53,837 bases of DNA from Deltaproteobacteria bacterium RIFCSPHIGHO2_02_FULL_43_33 (GCA_001798165.1 MGRL01000118.1:1-53837), one strand, 5' to 3'; shown: positions 1-9,805, counted from the stretch's first letter. Notes: generated from the sequence alone by a model not told the origin. Program-made: numbers and translations.

Positions 1-1
1 T

Positions 2-88
2 TTGCCATATTCAACAGGCAGAATAGGATTTGGGAGAATTGATCCTATGGAGAGTATAGCCCTAAATAAAATTACACATAAAGATTGA
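2..88 (+). CDS. Possible 3' end of a truncated upstream CDS (…LPYSTGRIGFGRIDPMESIALNKITHKD*)
   Basis: Open frame from the window edge to TGA at 86-88. Too short to assign. Confidence 0.3.
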   Translation: MPYSTGRIGFGRIDPMESIALNKITHKD

Positions 89-149
89 CATTACCCAAGA
101 ACAGACTGTCTTTGACTTTTAGACTGTCTTTAAGATATATTTAAGTGCA

Positions 150-935
150 ATGAATTCCGCTCACTTCGTTCAGGACAAGGTTATTGCGATTATTCCTGCA
201 CGGTATGGTTCTACCCGTTTAGATGGAAAACCGCTTTTAGACATAGCAGGAAAGCCTATGGTGGAGTGGGTCTATGAAAGGGCAAAGAAGGCAAAGCTCA
301 TAAATGATGTTATTGTAGCAACTGATGATAAAAGGATTTTTGACGCAGTCAAAGGTTTTCACGGCAAGGCGGTAATGACATCTGCATCTCATAAATCCGG
401 CATGGACAGGCTTGCAGAGGCAGCGGCAAATATTAAGTGCGATATAGTTGTAAATGTCCAGGGGGATGAGCCGCTGATTGAATCGGAGATGATAGACGAG
501 GCGATAAGGCCGATGGTTGATGATTCAGAAGTTTACATGGCAACGCTCAAGACAAAGATATTGGACGCGGAGGAACTTAACAGTCCGAATGTGGTGAAGG
601 TGGTGACGGATAGAAATAATTTTGCGCTTTATTTTTCCAGGTTGCCTATACCATATCATAGAGATGAATGGAAAGACCCTAAACACCTCACGATTCACGG
701 TTCACGGTTCACGGTCTTCAAGCACATTGGTTTGTATGTTTACCGAAAAGATTTTCTCCTGAAATTTGCCCGGATGAAACCGACGCTGTTGGAAGAGGCA
801 GAGAAACTTGAGCAGTTGAGGGTTCTGGAAAACGGCTATAAAATCAAGGTCGTTGAAACAAAGTATAATTCCATCGGAGTTGATACAAAAGAGGATTTGG
901 AAAAGGTGAGAAAGATAGTGAAAGAAAGTCGGTAG
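150..935 (+). CDS. kdsB: 3-deoxy-manno-octulosonate cytidylyltransferase
   Basis: [31 protein letters not shown] and NVQGDEPLI motifs; contains a repeat-derived segment [10 protein letters not shown]. Confidence 0.96.
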   Translation: MNSAHFVQDKVIAIIPARYGSTRLDGKPLLDIAGKPMVEWVYERAKKAKLINDVIVATDDKRIFDAVKGFHGKAVMTSASHKSGMDRLAEAAANIKCDIVVNVQGDEPLIESEMIDEAIRPMVDDSEVYMATLKTKILDAEELNSPNVVKVVTDRNNFALYFSRLPIPYHRDEWKDPKHLTIHGSRFTVFKHIGLYVYRKDFLLKFARMKPTLLEEAEKLEQLRVLENGYKIKVVETKYNSIGVDTKEDLEKVRKIVKESR

Positions 936-948
936 TCAGGAGTCAGGA

Positions 949-2702
<1,754 letters not shown>

Positions 2703-2745
2703 GGCTCTGGTTGTTGACCTTATTGCCGAAGCCGTGCTGTTGACA

Positions 2746-2799
2746 GTAGTGTGCCGATTCATCGGCGTTTTTTTATACGCCCATAAATGGGCAAACTAC
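2746..2799. repeat. GTAG…CTAC double-palindrome element
   Basis: GTAGTGTGCCGATTCATCGGCG…CGCCCATAAATGGGCAAACTAC. Confidence 0.85.
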
Positions 2800-2829
2800 A
2801 CAAAAACAAAAAAGGTATTCTGAAAAGCA

Positions 2830-3729
2830 ATGGACAAACTAAAACCAATAAAAATCGGCAATATCAAAATCGGGGGCCTGACCCCGAATGTATCTATCGG
2901 GGGCAATGCCCCTTTTGTTTTAATAGCAGGACCGTGTGTAATAGAGGGCGAGAAAACAACCCTTGCTGTTGCCGCAAAACTAAAGGCTATTGCAGCCAAG
3001 CTCAAAATCCCGCTCATATTCAAGGCGTCCTATGACAAGGCTAACAGGACGTCGCTTCAATCATACAGAGGGCCTGGGCTTTATGCAGGGCTTGAAGTAT
3101 TAGCAGAGGTAAAAAAGAGGTTTAATCTGCCGATCCTTACTGATGTCCATTGTAAAGAGGACGTTCAAGAAGTTGCCATGGTTGCAGATATAATACAAAT
3201 ACCCGCATTCCTTTGCAGGCAGACAGATTTGATAATAGAGGCTGCAAACACAGGCAGGGTTATCAATATTAAAAAAGGCCAGTTCCTTGCGCCGTGGGAT
3301 GTCCGGCAGATAATTGACAAGGCTGTATCAACAGGAAATAGAAATATAACTATCACGGAAAGAGGCGCATCCTTTGGTTACAATAATCTTGTGGTTGACT
3401 TCAGGTCAATCCCTCTGATTAGGGAAATTGGCTATCCTGTGATATTTGACGCAACGCACAGCGTTCAGATTCCCGGCGGCCTCGGGAGTGCGTCAGGCGG
3501 GCAAAGAGAGATGGTGGAATACCTTGCAAGGGCTGCTGTTGCCGTAGGTGTTGATGGTATATTTATGGAGGTTCATTCAAACCCCGCTAAGGCGCTCTGC
3601 GACGGCCCGAATTCTTTAGCACTGAAAAGCCTCCCTGCGCTGCTGAAACAGTTGAAGGAAATAGATAGGGTGGTGAAGGGGAATGTTAGAGGTCGGAGGC
3701 TGGAGGTTAGAGGAAAAAAATCAAAATAA
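2830..3729 (+). CDS. kdsA: 3-deoxy-8-phosphooctulonate synthase
   Basis: VLIAGPCVIEGE, FKASYDKANRTS, FDATHSVQIPGG; N-terminus and C-terminus both contain repeat-derived sequence. Confidence 0.95.
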   Translation: MDKLKPIKIGNIKIGGLTPNVSIGGNAPFVLIAGPCVIEGEKTTLAVAAKLKAIAAKLKIPLIFKASYDKANRTSLQSYRGPGLYAGLEVLAEVKKRFNLPILTDVHCKEDVQEVAMVADIIQIPAFLCRQTDLIIEAANTGRVINIKKGQFLAPWDVRQIIDKAVSTGNRNITITERGASFGYNNLVVDFRSIPLIREIGYPVIFDATHSVQIPGGLGSASGGQREMVEYLARAAVAVGVDGIFMEVHSNPAKALCDGPNSLALKSLPALLKQLKEIDRVVKGNVRGRRLEVRGKKSK

Positions 3730-3790
3730 GCTTAAGGTTGGGGTCTCCTATCCCTCAACCTCTACCATCATTATTAGAAGGTGGAGGCAG

Positions 3791-4180
3791 ATGTCAAATT
3801 ACATTTTTCCTTTTGAGAAGTTGGATGTTTGGCGGATGGCTGTAGAATTGGCGGATTATACATTATCATTGCTTGAGCGGATACCCTTGAATAAGTATTT
3901 GCGTTTAGTTTCACAAATGGAGGGTGCGGTAGCTTCAATTTCCCAGAACATAGCAGAAGGGAAAGGGCGGCAATATAGAAAAGAATTTATCCAATATTTG
4001 AGTATTGCCCAGGGTTCTCTTTATGAAACAATAACGCTTAACGAAATATTCAGGAGAAGAGGTTTGTTTGCAAAAGAAGAATCGGAAGGAATTAAGGTAA
4101 GAGGCGAAGAAATAGATCGCAAATTGAATGGGTTGATGAATGCATTAAGAGGTACGAAGAGGCGGGAGGTTAGAGGATAG
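3791..4180 (+). CDS. Four-helix-bundle protein (23S rRNA intervening-sequence / S23 family); ATG 3791 preferred
   Basis: FPFEKLDVWRMAVELADYTLSLLERIP…SQNIAEGKGR. Confidence 0.85.
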   Translation: MSNYIFPFEKLDVWRMAVELADYTLSLLERIPLNKYLRLVSQMEGAVASISQNIAEGKGRQYRKEFIQYLSIAQGSLYETITLNEIFRRRGLFAKEESEGIKVRGEEIDRKLNGLMNALRGTKRREVRG

Positions 4181-4283
4181 GGGCAACAAAAGATGTTGGA
4201 GGTATGAGGTCTGAGGCAAAAAGTTTCTACCTCCAGCCTCTTACGATATTTGCCTCACTCCTCAAACCTCTAACATTTCCAAC

Positions 4284-5258
4284 ATGAAGTCTGATAAAAC
4301 AATATTGACCGCCAAGCGGGTTTTGAAAATAGAGGCCGAGGCCATAACGCATCTTGCCGCGCGGCTTGACGGAAATTTTTCAAAGGCCATTGACCTTATA
4401 TTGAATGCAACCGGCAAGGTCATCATAACCGGCATGGGAAAGAGCGGGCTTATCTGCCAGAAGATTGCGGCCACCTTTGCCTCAACCGGCACGCCTGCAT
4501 TTTTCCTGCATCCGGCTGAGGGCGTGCATGGCGATCTGGGTATGCTGATGAAAGATGACATCGTTATCGCAGTGTCCAACAGCGGCGAGACAGAGGAGCT
4601 TATACGGATTATACCCCTGATAAAAAGGATGGGGGTAAAACTTATTGCAATGACAGGGGATAAAAAATCCACCCTTGCGAAGGCAGGTGATGTTGTGCTG
4701 AATGTAGGCGTGAAGAAAGAGGCTTGTCCGCTTGGCCTTGCGCCAACCGCTTCTACTACTGTTACCTTGGCTATGGGAGACGCTATGGCAGTTGCCTTGC
4801 TTGAAAAAAAGGGTTTCAAAGAAAAAGACTTTGCGCTCCTTCATCCGGGAGGCAGTCTCGGCAAAAGGCTTTTAAAGGTAGATGAGCTTATGCACACAGG
4901 CAAGGGCATTCCGGTTGTTCATATACATGCATCCATGAAAGAGGCAATAATTGAGATAACCGCAAAGAGGCTCGGCGTAACAGGTGTGGTAGATGGGAAT
5001 GGCTGCCTTGTCGGCGCTGTCACAGACGGCGATTTAAGGAGGGCGCTGGAAAAAGGCAATGACATTCTGAATAAAAGGCTGAAGGATGTAATGACAAAAA
5101 ACCCCAAAAAGATAGCAAAGGGCGCATTTGCAGAATCTGCTTTAAAGCTGATGGAGGATTATTCTATAACAAGTTTATTTGTATATGAAGGTAAGAATGA
5201 GAATAAAATTGCAGGCGTCATCCATCTGCACGATTTGCTCAAGGCAGGGGTGGTGTAA
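4284..5258 (+). CDS. kdsD: D-arabinose-5-phosphate isomerase (SIS plus CBS domains)
   Basis: GMGKSGLICQKIAATFASTGTPAFFLHPAEGVHGDLGM; two C-terminal CBS-like repeats. Confidence 0.94.
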   Translation: MKSDKTILTAKRVLKIEAEAITHLAARLDGNFSKAIDLILNATGKVIITGMGKSGLICQKIAATFASTGTPAFFLHPAEGVHGDLGMLMKDDIVIAVSNSGETEELIRIIPLIKRMGVKLIAMTGDKKSTLAKAGDVVLNVGVKKEACPLGLAPTASTTVTLAMGDAMAVALLEKKGFKEKDFALLHPGGSLGKRLLKVDELMHTGKGIPVVHIHASMKEAIIEITAKRLGVTGVVDGNGCLVGAVTDGDLRRALEKGNDILNKRLKDVMTKNPKKIAKGAFAESALKLMEDYSITSLFVYEGKNENKIAGVIHLHDLLKAGVV

Positions 5259-5364
5259 AAAACAGGCGTAAAAAACACATTGTCCCAAAAGTAGCGTTGA
5301 TTTTTGGGGATTGTAAAAAATATTTGACAAACAGTTCTGATTTGAGGTAAAAAAGGAAGAAATT

Positions 5365-5652
5365 ATGGAAGACAGGGTTGTAAATATCCTTATAGATATT
5401 AAGGCAGATATCGGCGAATTGAAGAAAGGGCAGATAGATATCAGAGACCGTATGGGCAGATTTGAAAGCCGTATGGATGGTTTTGAAAACCGTATGGATG
5501 GACTTGAAGGTCGTATGGATGGTTTTGAAGGCCGTATGGACAGATTAGAGACAGATATAATAGAAGTCAAGACTACCGTTAGCGCCATAGCAGAGGCGGT
5601 GATAGAGACCTCAAGGGATGCTACCAAATTAAAGGCTGGGGGCAAATTGTAA
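5365..5652 (+). CDS. Small coiled-coil protein with five degenerate RMDGFEG heptapeptide repeats
   Basis: ATG with GGAAGAA upstream; 21-nt tandem repeat encoding RM[DG][GR][FL]E[SNGT]. Confidence 0.6.
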   Translation: MEDRVVNILIDIKADIGELKKGQIDIRDRMGRFESRMDGFENRMDGLEGRMDGFEGRMDRLETDIIEVKTTVSAIAEAVIETSRDATKLKAGGKL

Positions 5653-5872
5653 AAAAATTGTAAAAAAACCTTGACAACATGTTTGCTTATGGTGTAAAAA
5701 GAGCAGTATTAAAACGGCCCTGTTACTTTTCCGATTCATAAAAATATAAGGGAGGTGAGATAGAGAAAAGATGAGAATACTCTAACTCAGGGCTTGAGCT
5801 TTGAGAATTGTGTATTATAAATTGCTTCTTTAATAAAAAAAGAAGTAATAAATAAAAAAGGAGGAAGTAAAA

Positions 5873-7435
5873 ATGAAAAAGATTCTAATGGCAGTTTTTG
5901 CAATCCTGATGACTGCCGCATGGGTGGCGCCGGCAATGGCTGACACCACATTCTACGGCACATACAGGGTAAGATTGTTCAGCACGAACAACGCTTCAGA
6001 TTACAATAGTTCAGGAGATACTAAGACGTACAGCGGCGTTGGCTCTAATGTTACCACAACAGCAGCAGCCAATCCTACTGACAACAACTCATGGGTAGAC
6101 CAGAGGTTCCGTCTTGGCGTTGAGAGCAAGGCATCTGACAATCTGAGGGGTTTTGTGCAGTTAGAGATCGGCGATACTAATGGACCAAACAGAAGCCATG
6201 TATGGGGAAGCGGTGCAGCAGGCAATGACTGGGGTACAGCGAATAATGAGAATAACAGGGTAAATGTCCGTCAGGCATATCTTTCATTCAGCGCCGGCCC
6301 GGTCAGGGTAAAGGCAGGCAGACAGGTATTCGGCGATGCGCCGGATGGCGGCCAGTCTTTCAGGGTTGCTGATGACGGAGTCTATTACGGCCTTATAGAT
6401 GGCGGACTTATACTTGTCAGCCAGATTGACGCCTTTATATTAACAACAAAGGCAGTTGACCCGATGACACTTTATTTTGGTTATGCAAAGCTGACCGAAG
6501 CTTCTTATAGCGCTACTACATCAACCAGTGTTCCCAGCACCACAACAGATTCATCTGACAGAGATAACACCCTCTATATATTGCAGGCAACTGCTGCGCC
6601 ATCAGATACTTTAAAGGCAGGCGCCTATTTCCTGTATGACAGAGACAGAACAACGATAGTACAAACCTCTGCTACTAAATCTACGAACAGCACAGGCCAG
6701 AACAGTCCATGGTGGTTGGGTGCAGGGGTAGAGGCAAAGCTTAACCCAATCAACTTAAAGGTTCATGGTGCATATAAGGGCGGTAAACAAGACAAGGGTT
6801 GCCAGCCAGGCTCATGCGGTATTGCTGCTACAGGCAGCGCTGCTGACCGTAAATACAGCGCATATGCAATTGACGGCGATGTAAGCATGAATCTTGGCCA
6901 GGCAACAGTCGGCGTTGCCGCAGGTTTGGGCAGCGGAGACAAGAGCACACAGGATGAAAAGTCACAGAACTTTACCGGTGTTGTAGGTTCTTACGGCAAT
7001 CAGCTTGGCGTAAGACCAGCCATATTCTTTGACAATGGCGAGGTATCAAACGGCGGTGCAAGCCTTGCTACAGTCAGCTCAAACAGCATTGACAGAACCA
7101 CCCTCGGCAATATCACATTTGCCCAGCTTTATGGTTCTTTCAAGGCAACAGATGATTTGACGCTGAGCGGTCTCTATGCTGGTTTCTGGCATAGTCAGAA
7201 CAAGCAGACAACAGGAGCGGCAACTTCAACTGAATGGGAGAGCAAGCTCGGCACAGAATTTGACCTTACTGCAGTTTACAAGCTATATCCGCAACTTGCA
7301 ATAGTTGGTCAATTAGCATGGTTTATGCCAGGAGACGGCATTAAGAGCTCTAAGAACCAGGCTGGAAATTGGAGCGGTAATGCAGCCGACGATGCAGTCA
7401 GCGAGTACTTTGCAAAGATTCAGTATGACTTTTAA
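5873..7435 (+). CDS. Outer-membrane beta-barrel porin with signal peptide
   Basis: MKKILMAVFAILMTAAWVAPAMADTTFYGTYRVR…, aromatic C-terminal KIQYDF; strong AGGAGG RBS. Confidence 0.88.
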   Translation: MKKILMAVFAILMTAAWVAPAMADTTFYGTYRVRLFSTNNASDYNSSGDTKTYSGVGSNVTTTAAANPTDNNSWVDQRFRLGVESKASDNLRGFVQLEIGDTNGPNRSHVWGSGAAGNDWGTANNENNRVNVRQAYLSFSAGPVRVKAGRQVFGDAPDGGQSFRVADDGVYYGLIDGGLILVSQIDAFILTTKAVDPMTLYFGYAKLTEASYSATTSTSVPSTTTDSSDRDNTLYILQATAAPSDTLKAGAYFLYDRDRTTIVQTSATKSTNSTGQNSPWWLGAGVEAKLNPINLKVHGAYKGGKQDKGCQPGSCGIAATGSAADRKYSAYAIDGDVSMNLGQATVGVAAGLGSGDKSTQDEKSQNFTGVVGSYGNQLGVRPAIFFDNGEVSNGGASLATVSSNSIDRTTLGNITFAQLYGSFKATDDLTLSGLYAGFWHSQNKQTTGAATSTEWESKLGTEFDLTAVYKLYPQLAIVGQLAWFMPGDGIKSSKNQAGNWSGNAADDAVSEYFAKIQYDF

Positions 7436-7512
7436 CTAATCCCCTCACCCTTCCCTCTCCCATCAGGGGAGAGGATAAAGGAGAGGGGTGGTTTTAAAGG
7501 ATGTGAGTTTTA

Positions 7513-7548
7513 AAAGGGCGGGGTTTTAAAACCCGCCCTTTTTTATTG
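7513..7548 (+). terminator. Rho-independent terminator downstream of the porin
   Basis: AAAGGGCGGGGTTTTAAAACCCGCCCTTTTTT. Confidence 0.9.
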
Positions 7549-7605
7549 CTTTGGAGCGGTTCATTTTGCATTGACAATGCCTTGTTGCAATGCTAAATTT
7601 AAATC

Positions 7606-7800
7606 GTGAGATTAACAAAGAGGCAGAAGGAGAATGCGAGTAAGTATTTTCTGGATATTAGTAAATATGCCTTTGGCGCAGTTGTTGTAGGAAAATTTAT
7701 TTCTCTATCATCTATCCCTGAGTGGGTTTTCTGGATGGGATTATGTTTTGCTGTCCTTACATTTTTGAGTGGCATATTTTTAGATAGAGGAGGAGATTGA
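7606..7800 (+). CDS. Small two-TM membrane protein, 64 aa (DUF6722-like, uncertain)
   Basis: MRLTKRQKENASKYFLDISKYAFGAVVVGKFISLSSIPEWVFWMGLCFAVLTFLSGIFLDRGGD; paralogous in layout to 8925..9101. Confidence 0.6.
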   Translation: MRLTKRQKENASKYFLDISKYAFGAVVVGKFISLSSIPEWVFWMGLCFAVLTFLSGIFLDRGGD

Positions 7801-7801
7801 C

Positions 7802-7903
7802 ATGACTTCTTTAGGCATAGCTTTTATACTGCTATCTCTTGGTGTGATAGTTTTTTATCTGTATGTTCGCTACACAGAAAAACACTATCCAAAACATCAC
7901 TGA
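7802..7903 (+). CDS. 33-aa single-TM microprotein MTSLGIAFILLSLGVIVFYLYVRYTEKHYPKHH
   Basis: AGGAGG upstream (in ATAGAGGAGGAGATTGACATG); closely similar to the 33-aa ORF at 9243..9344. Confidence 0.65.
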   Translation: MTSLGIAFILLSLGVIVFYLYVRYTEKHYPKHH

Positions 7904-7940
7904 CCTTTTGCAGCAAGCAGGTGGACTGTACCTCACCCTA

Positions 7941-8008
7941 TGGCTGACACTCTTGCAACAGACGATACAGTCAGCGAATACTTTGCAAAGATTCAGTATG
8001 ACTTTTAA
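7941..8008 (+). pseudogene. Porin 3'-tail remnant (…DDTVSEYFAKIQYDF*)
   Basis: GACGATACAGTCAGCGAATACTTTGCAAAGATTCAGTATGACTTTTAA nearly identical to the 3' end of the porin (7388-7435). Confidence 0.8.
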
Positions 8009-8016
8009 GATTTAAT

Positions 8017-8074
8017 GTAGCTTGCCGATTTATCGGCGCATTATGAAATACGCCCAATAAATTGGGCAGCTGCA
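8017..8074. repeat. GTAG…CTAC double-palindrome element, degenerate right end
   Basis: GTAGCTTGCCGATTTATCGGCG…CGCCCAATAAATTGGGCAGCTGCA. Confidence 0.75.
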
Positions 8075-8082
8075 AAAACATA

Positions 8083-8118
8083 AAAAAGGGCGGGCATAAA
8101 ACCCCGCCCTTTTTTATT
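8083..8118 (+). terminator. Rho-independent terminator
   Basis: AAAAAAGGGCGGGCATAAAACCCCGCCCTTTTTT. Confidence 0.88.
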
Positions 8119-8192
8119 GCTTGACAGAGAAGAATATAAGTATTACATTATAGTCAAGTAATACAAAATTTAAATGTAAGGAACATATTGAT

Positions 8193-8438
8193 ATGCCTAT
8201 AAAAGCGGTTAAGATTACATCAAAGGGACAGGTTACTATTCCTAAAGAGATAAGGGATTTGTTGGAGAGCAATATAATAGAGTTTGAGATGGCAGGTGGA
8301 AATATAATGCTAAAACCTGTTAAAAGCATCGGCGGCTCTTTGAGCGGATATACAAAAAAATATGTCCCTTTGAAAGCGGTAAGGGAAGTTGTGTGGGAGC
8401 GGGTGGCACATGATAGAACAGGCCAAAAAACTGCCTGA
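8193..8438 (+). CDS. AbrB/SpoVT-family antitoxin (VapB-like)
   Basis: AVKITSKGQVTIPKEIRDLL motif. Confidence 0.88.
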   Translation: MPIKAVKITSKGQVTIPKEIRDLLESNIIEFEMAGGNIMLKPVKSIGGSLSGYTKKYVPLKAVREVVWERVAHDRTGQKTA

Positions 8439-8814
8439 TACAAATGTCATACTCAGGTATTTGCTGGCAGACGAGCCTCATCTTTATGATAAGGCCGATA
8501 GATTATTTGAACGGGTTAGGGTGGGTGAGGAAAAGGTTATTATCCTTGAGAGCGTTATTGTGGAATGCGTATATGTATTAACGAAATTTTATAAGGTCCC
8601 GAAAGATAAAGCATCCGAGAAGCTACAGGGGTTGTTGCATTACAGAGGGGTTGTAAATGATGATAAAAGAGAGTTGATTGAGGCATTAAGTCTCTTTGCC
8701 GATAAAAATTTTGATATTGTAGATTGCATATTATGGGCAAAGGCCAGAGGTTATGGCGCATCTTTAGTTAGTTTTGATGAAAGACTGAAAAGGCTGCACG
8801 AAGCTCATCCTTAA
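8410..8814 (+). CDS. PIN-domain toxin (VapC-like); ATG 8410 preferred, overlaps the antitoxin
   Basis: PDTNVILRYLLADEP … FDIVDCILWAKARGYGASLVSFDERLKRL; acidic PIN residues. Confidence 0.88.
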   Translation: MIEQAKKLPDTNVILRYLLADEPHLYDKADRLFERVRVGEEKVIILESVIVECVYVLTKFYKVPKDKASEKLQGLLHYRGVVNDDKRELIEALSLFADKNFDIVDCILWAKARGYGASLVSFDERLKRLHEAHP

Positions 8815-8852
8815 TTCGTCTCGCCAGGGTCACATCAAAGGTAAATTCCGTG

Positions 8853-8887
8853 AAAAAGGGCGGGCATAAAACCCCGCCCTTTTTTAT
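8853..8887 (+). terminator. Rho-independent terminator after vapC
   Basis: AAAAAGGGCGGGCATAAAACCCCGCCCTTTTTT. Confidence 0.88.
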
Positions 8888-8924
8888 TTGACACGTTATC
8901 TTTGTTGGGCTATATTTAAGCTGG

Positions 8925-9101
8925 ATGGAGAGACGGGCAAATTTAGCAAAGGCTTTATACGATATTGGGAAATTGACATTTGCGGCGTTGGTTATTGGAC
9001 AGTTTATATCAGAAAGTCAAAATTATTTTGTGTTGATAGGCGGATTGGGATTTACAATTATTGTTTTTATAGTTGCTTATAAAATAGATGGAAAGAGGTG
9101 A
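8925..9101 (+). CDS. 58-aa small membrane protein (not in ORF track)
   Basis: MERRANLAKALYDIGKLTFAALVIGQFISESQNYFVLIGGLGFTIIVFIVAYKIDGKR; layout parallels 7606..7800. Confidence 0.6.
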   Translation: MERRANLAKALYDIGKLTFAALVIGQFISESQNYFVLIGGLGFTIIVFIVAYKIDGKR

Positions 9102-9107
9102 CAAATT

Positions 9108-9224
9108 ATGTTAGAGGCAATAATCCTTTTTGGCATTCCGGCAGTAATCTTGATTATTGTGGGAATATATTTTACCTATAAGGATGCCCACCACAAAAGG
9201 CATACATCATTAAAACATCCTTAA
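9108..9224 (+). CDS. 38-aa single-TM microprotein MLEAIILFGIPAVILIIVGIYFTYKDAHHKRHTSLKHP
   Basis: GAAAGAGGTG upstream; His-rich C-terminus like its neighbours. Confidence 0.5.
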   Translation: MLEAIILFGIPAVILIIVGIYFTYKDAHHKRHTSLKHP

Positions 9225-9242
9225 AAAAGAAAGAAGATTGAT

Positions 9243-9344
9243 ATGGATATTCTTGGATATACTTTCTTGGGTCTTTCAATTGCTGTAATAGCTTTTTACC
9301 TCTTTGTTCGCTACACAGAAAAACACCATCCAAAACACCACTGA
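9243..9344 (+). CDS. 33-aa single-TM microprotein MDILGYTFLGLSIAVIAFYLFVRYTEKHHPKHH
   Basis: Paralog of 7802..7903 (shared F-Y-L-[YF]-V-R-Y-T-E-K-H-[YH]-P-K-H-H). Confidence 0.65.
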   Translation: MDILGYTFLGLSIAVIAFYLFVRYTEKHHPKHH

Positions 9345-9382
9345 CCTTTGCAGCAAGGAGGGTGGGCTCTGCCCATCCTACG

Positions 9383-9448
9383 GCTGACACTCTTGCAGTT
9401 GACGACGCAGTAAGCGAGTACTTTGCAAAGATTCAGTATGACTTTTAA
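9383..9448 (+). pseudogene. Second porin 3'-tail remnant
   Basis: GACGACGCAGTAAGCGAGTACTTTGCAAAGATTCAGTATGACTTTTAA. Confidence 0.8.
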
Positions 9449-9449
9449 T

Positions 9450-9500
9450 GTAGGGCAACCCTTTAGGGTTGCGGAGGGCAAGGCTTAAGCCTTGCCCTAC
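9450..9500. repeat. GTAG…CTAC double-palindrome element
   Basis: GTAGGGCA-ACCCTTTAGGGT-TGCGGAGGGCA-AGGCTTAAGCCT-TGCCCTAC. Confidence 0.85.
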
Positions 9501-9513
9501 ATAAGAAGAGCAC

Positions 9514-9550
9514 AAAAAAAGGGCGAGGTTTAACCCCCGCCCTTTTTTAT
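9514..9550 (+). terminator. Rho-independent terminator
   Basis: AAAAAAAGGGCGAGGTTTAACCCCCGCCCTTTTTT. Confidence 0.85.
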
Positions 9551-9564
9551 TACTTATCCTTAAC

Positions 9565-9630
9565 GTGGCTTGCCCATTTATGGGCGTCCGCCTGAGGCGG
9601 ATGAAAAACGCCGATGAATGGGCATACTAC
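9565..9630. repeat. GTAG…CTAC-type element with nested CCGCCTGAGGCGG palindrome
   Basis: GTGGCTTGCCCATTTATGGGCG-TCCGCCTGAGGCGGA-TGAAAAACGCCGATGAATGGGCATACTAC. Confidence 0.8.
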
Positions 9631-9732
9631 AAAAACTACAAAAACGTCGATAAGTCGGCAGACTACGAAAAAAATATTAAAATTTCCCATTGCAACAGGT
9701 AAAAAAATTCCATATAATAAATTGTCATATTT

Positions 9733-9787
9733 GTAGCTTGCCCATTCATGGGCGTATTTAAAAACCGCCGATAAATCGGCAGACTAC
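9733..9787. repeat. GTAG…CTAC double-palindrome element upstream of tRNA-Leu
   Basis: GTAGCTTGCCCATTCATGGGCG…CGCCGATAAATCGGCAGACTAC. Confidence 0.9.
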
Positions 9788-9805
9788 ATGTATCCCTGTA
9801 TTTTT

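Noticed and set aside
2787-3035. 82-aa plus-strand ORF overlapping the kdsA start
   Set aside because: Out-of-frame reading of kdsA, with no independent start signal or family.
8193-8814. VapBC pair as a novel defence system
   Set aside because: Ordinary AbrB-type antitoxin plus PIN toxin arrangement.
8888-9082. 64-aa ORF in the supplied track
   Set aside because: The alternative frame 8925-9101 gives a membrane-protein-like sequence paralogous in layout to 7606-7800 and is the better call.
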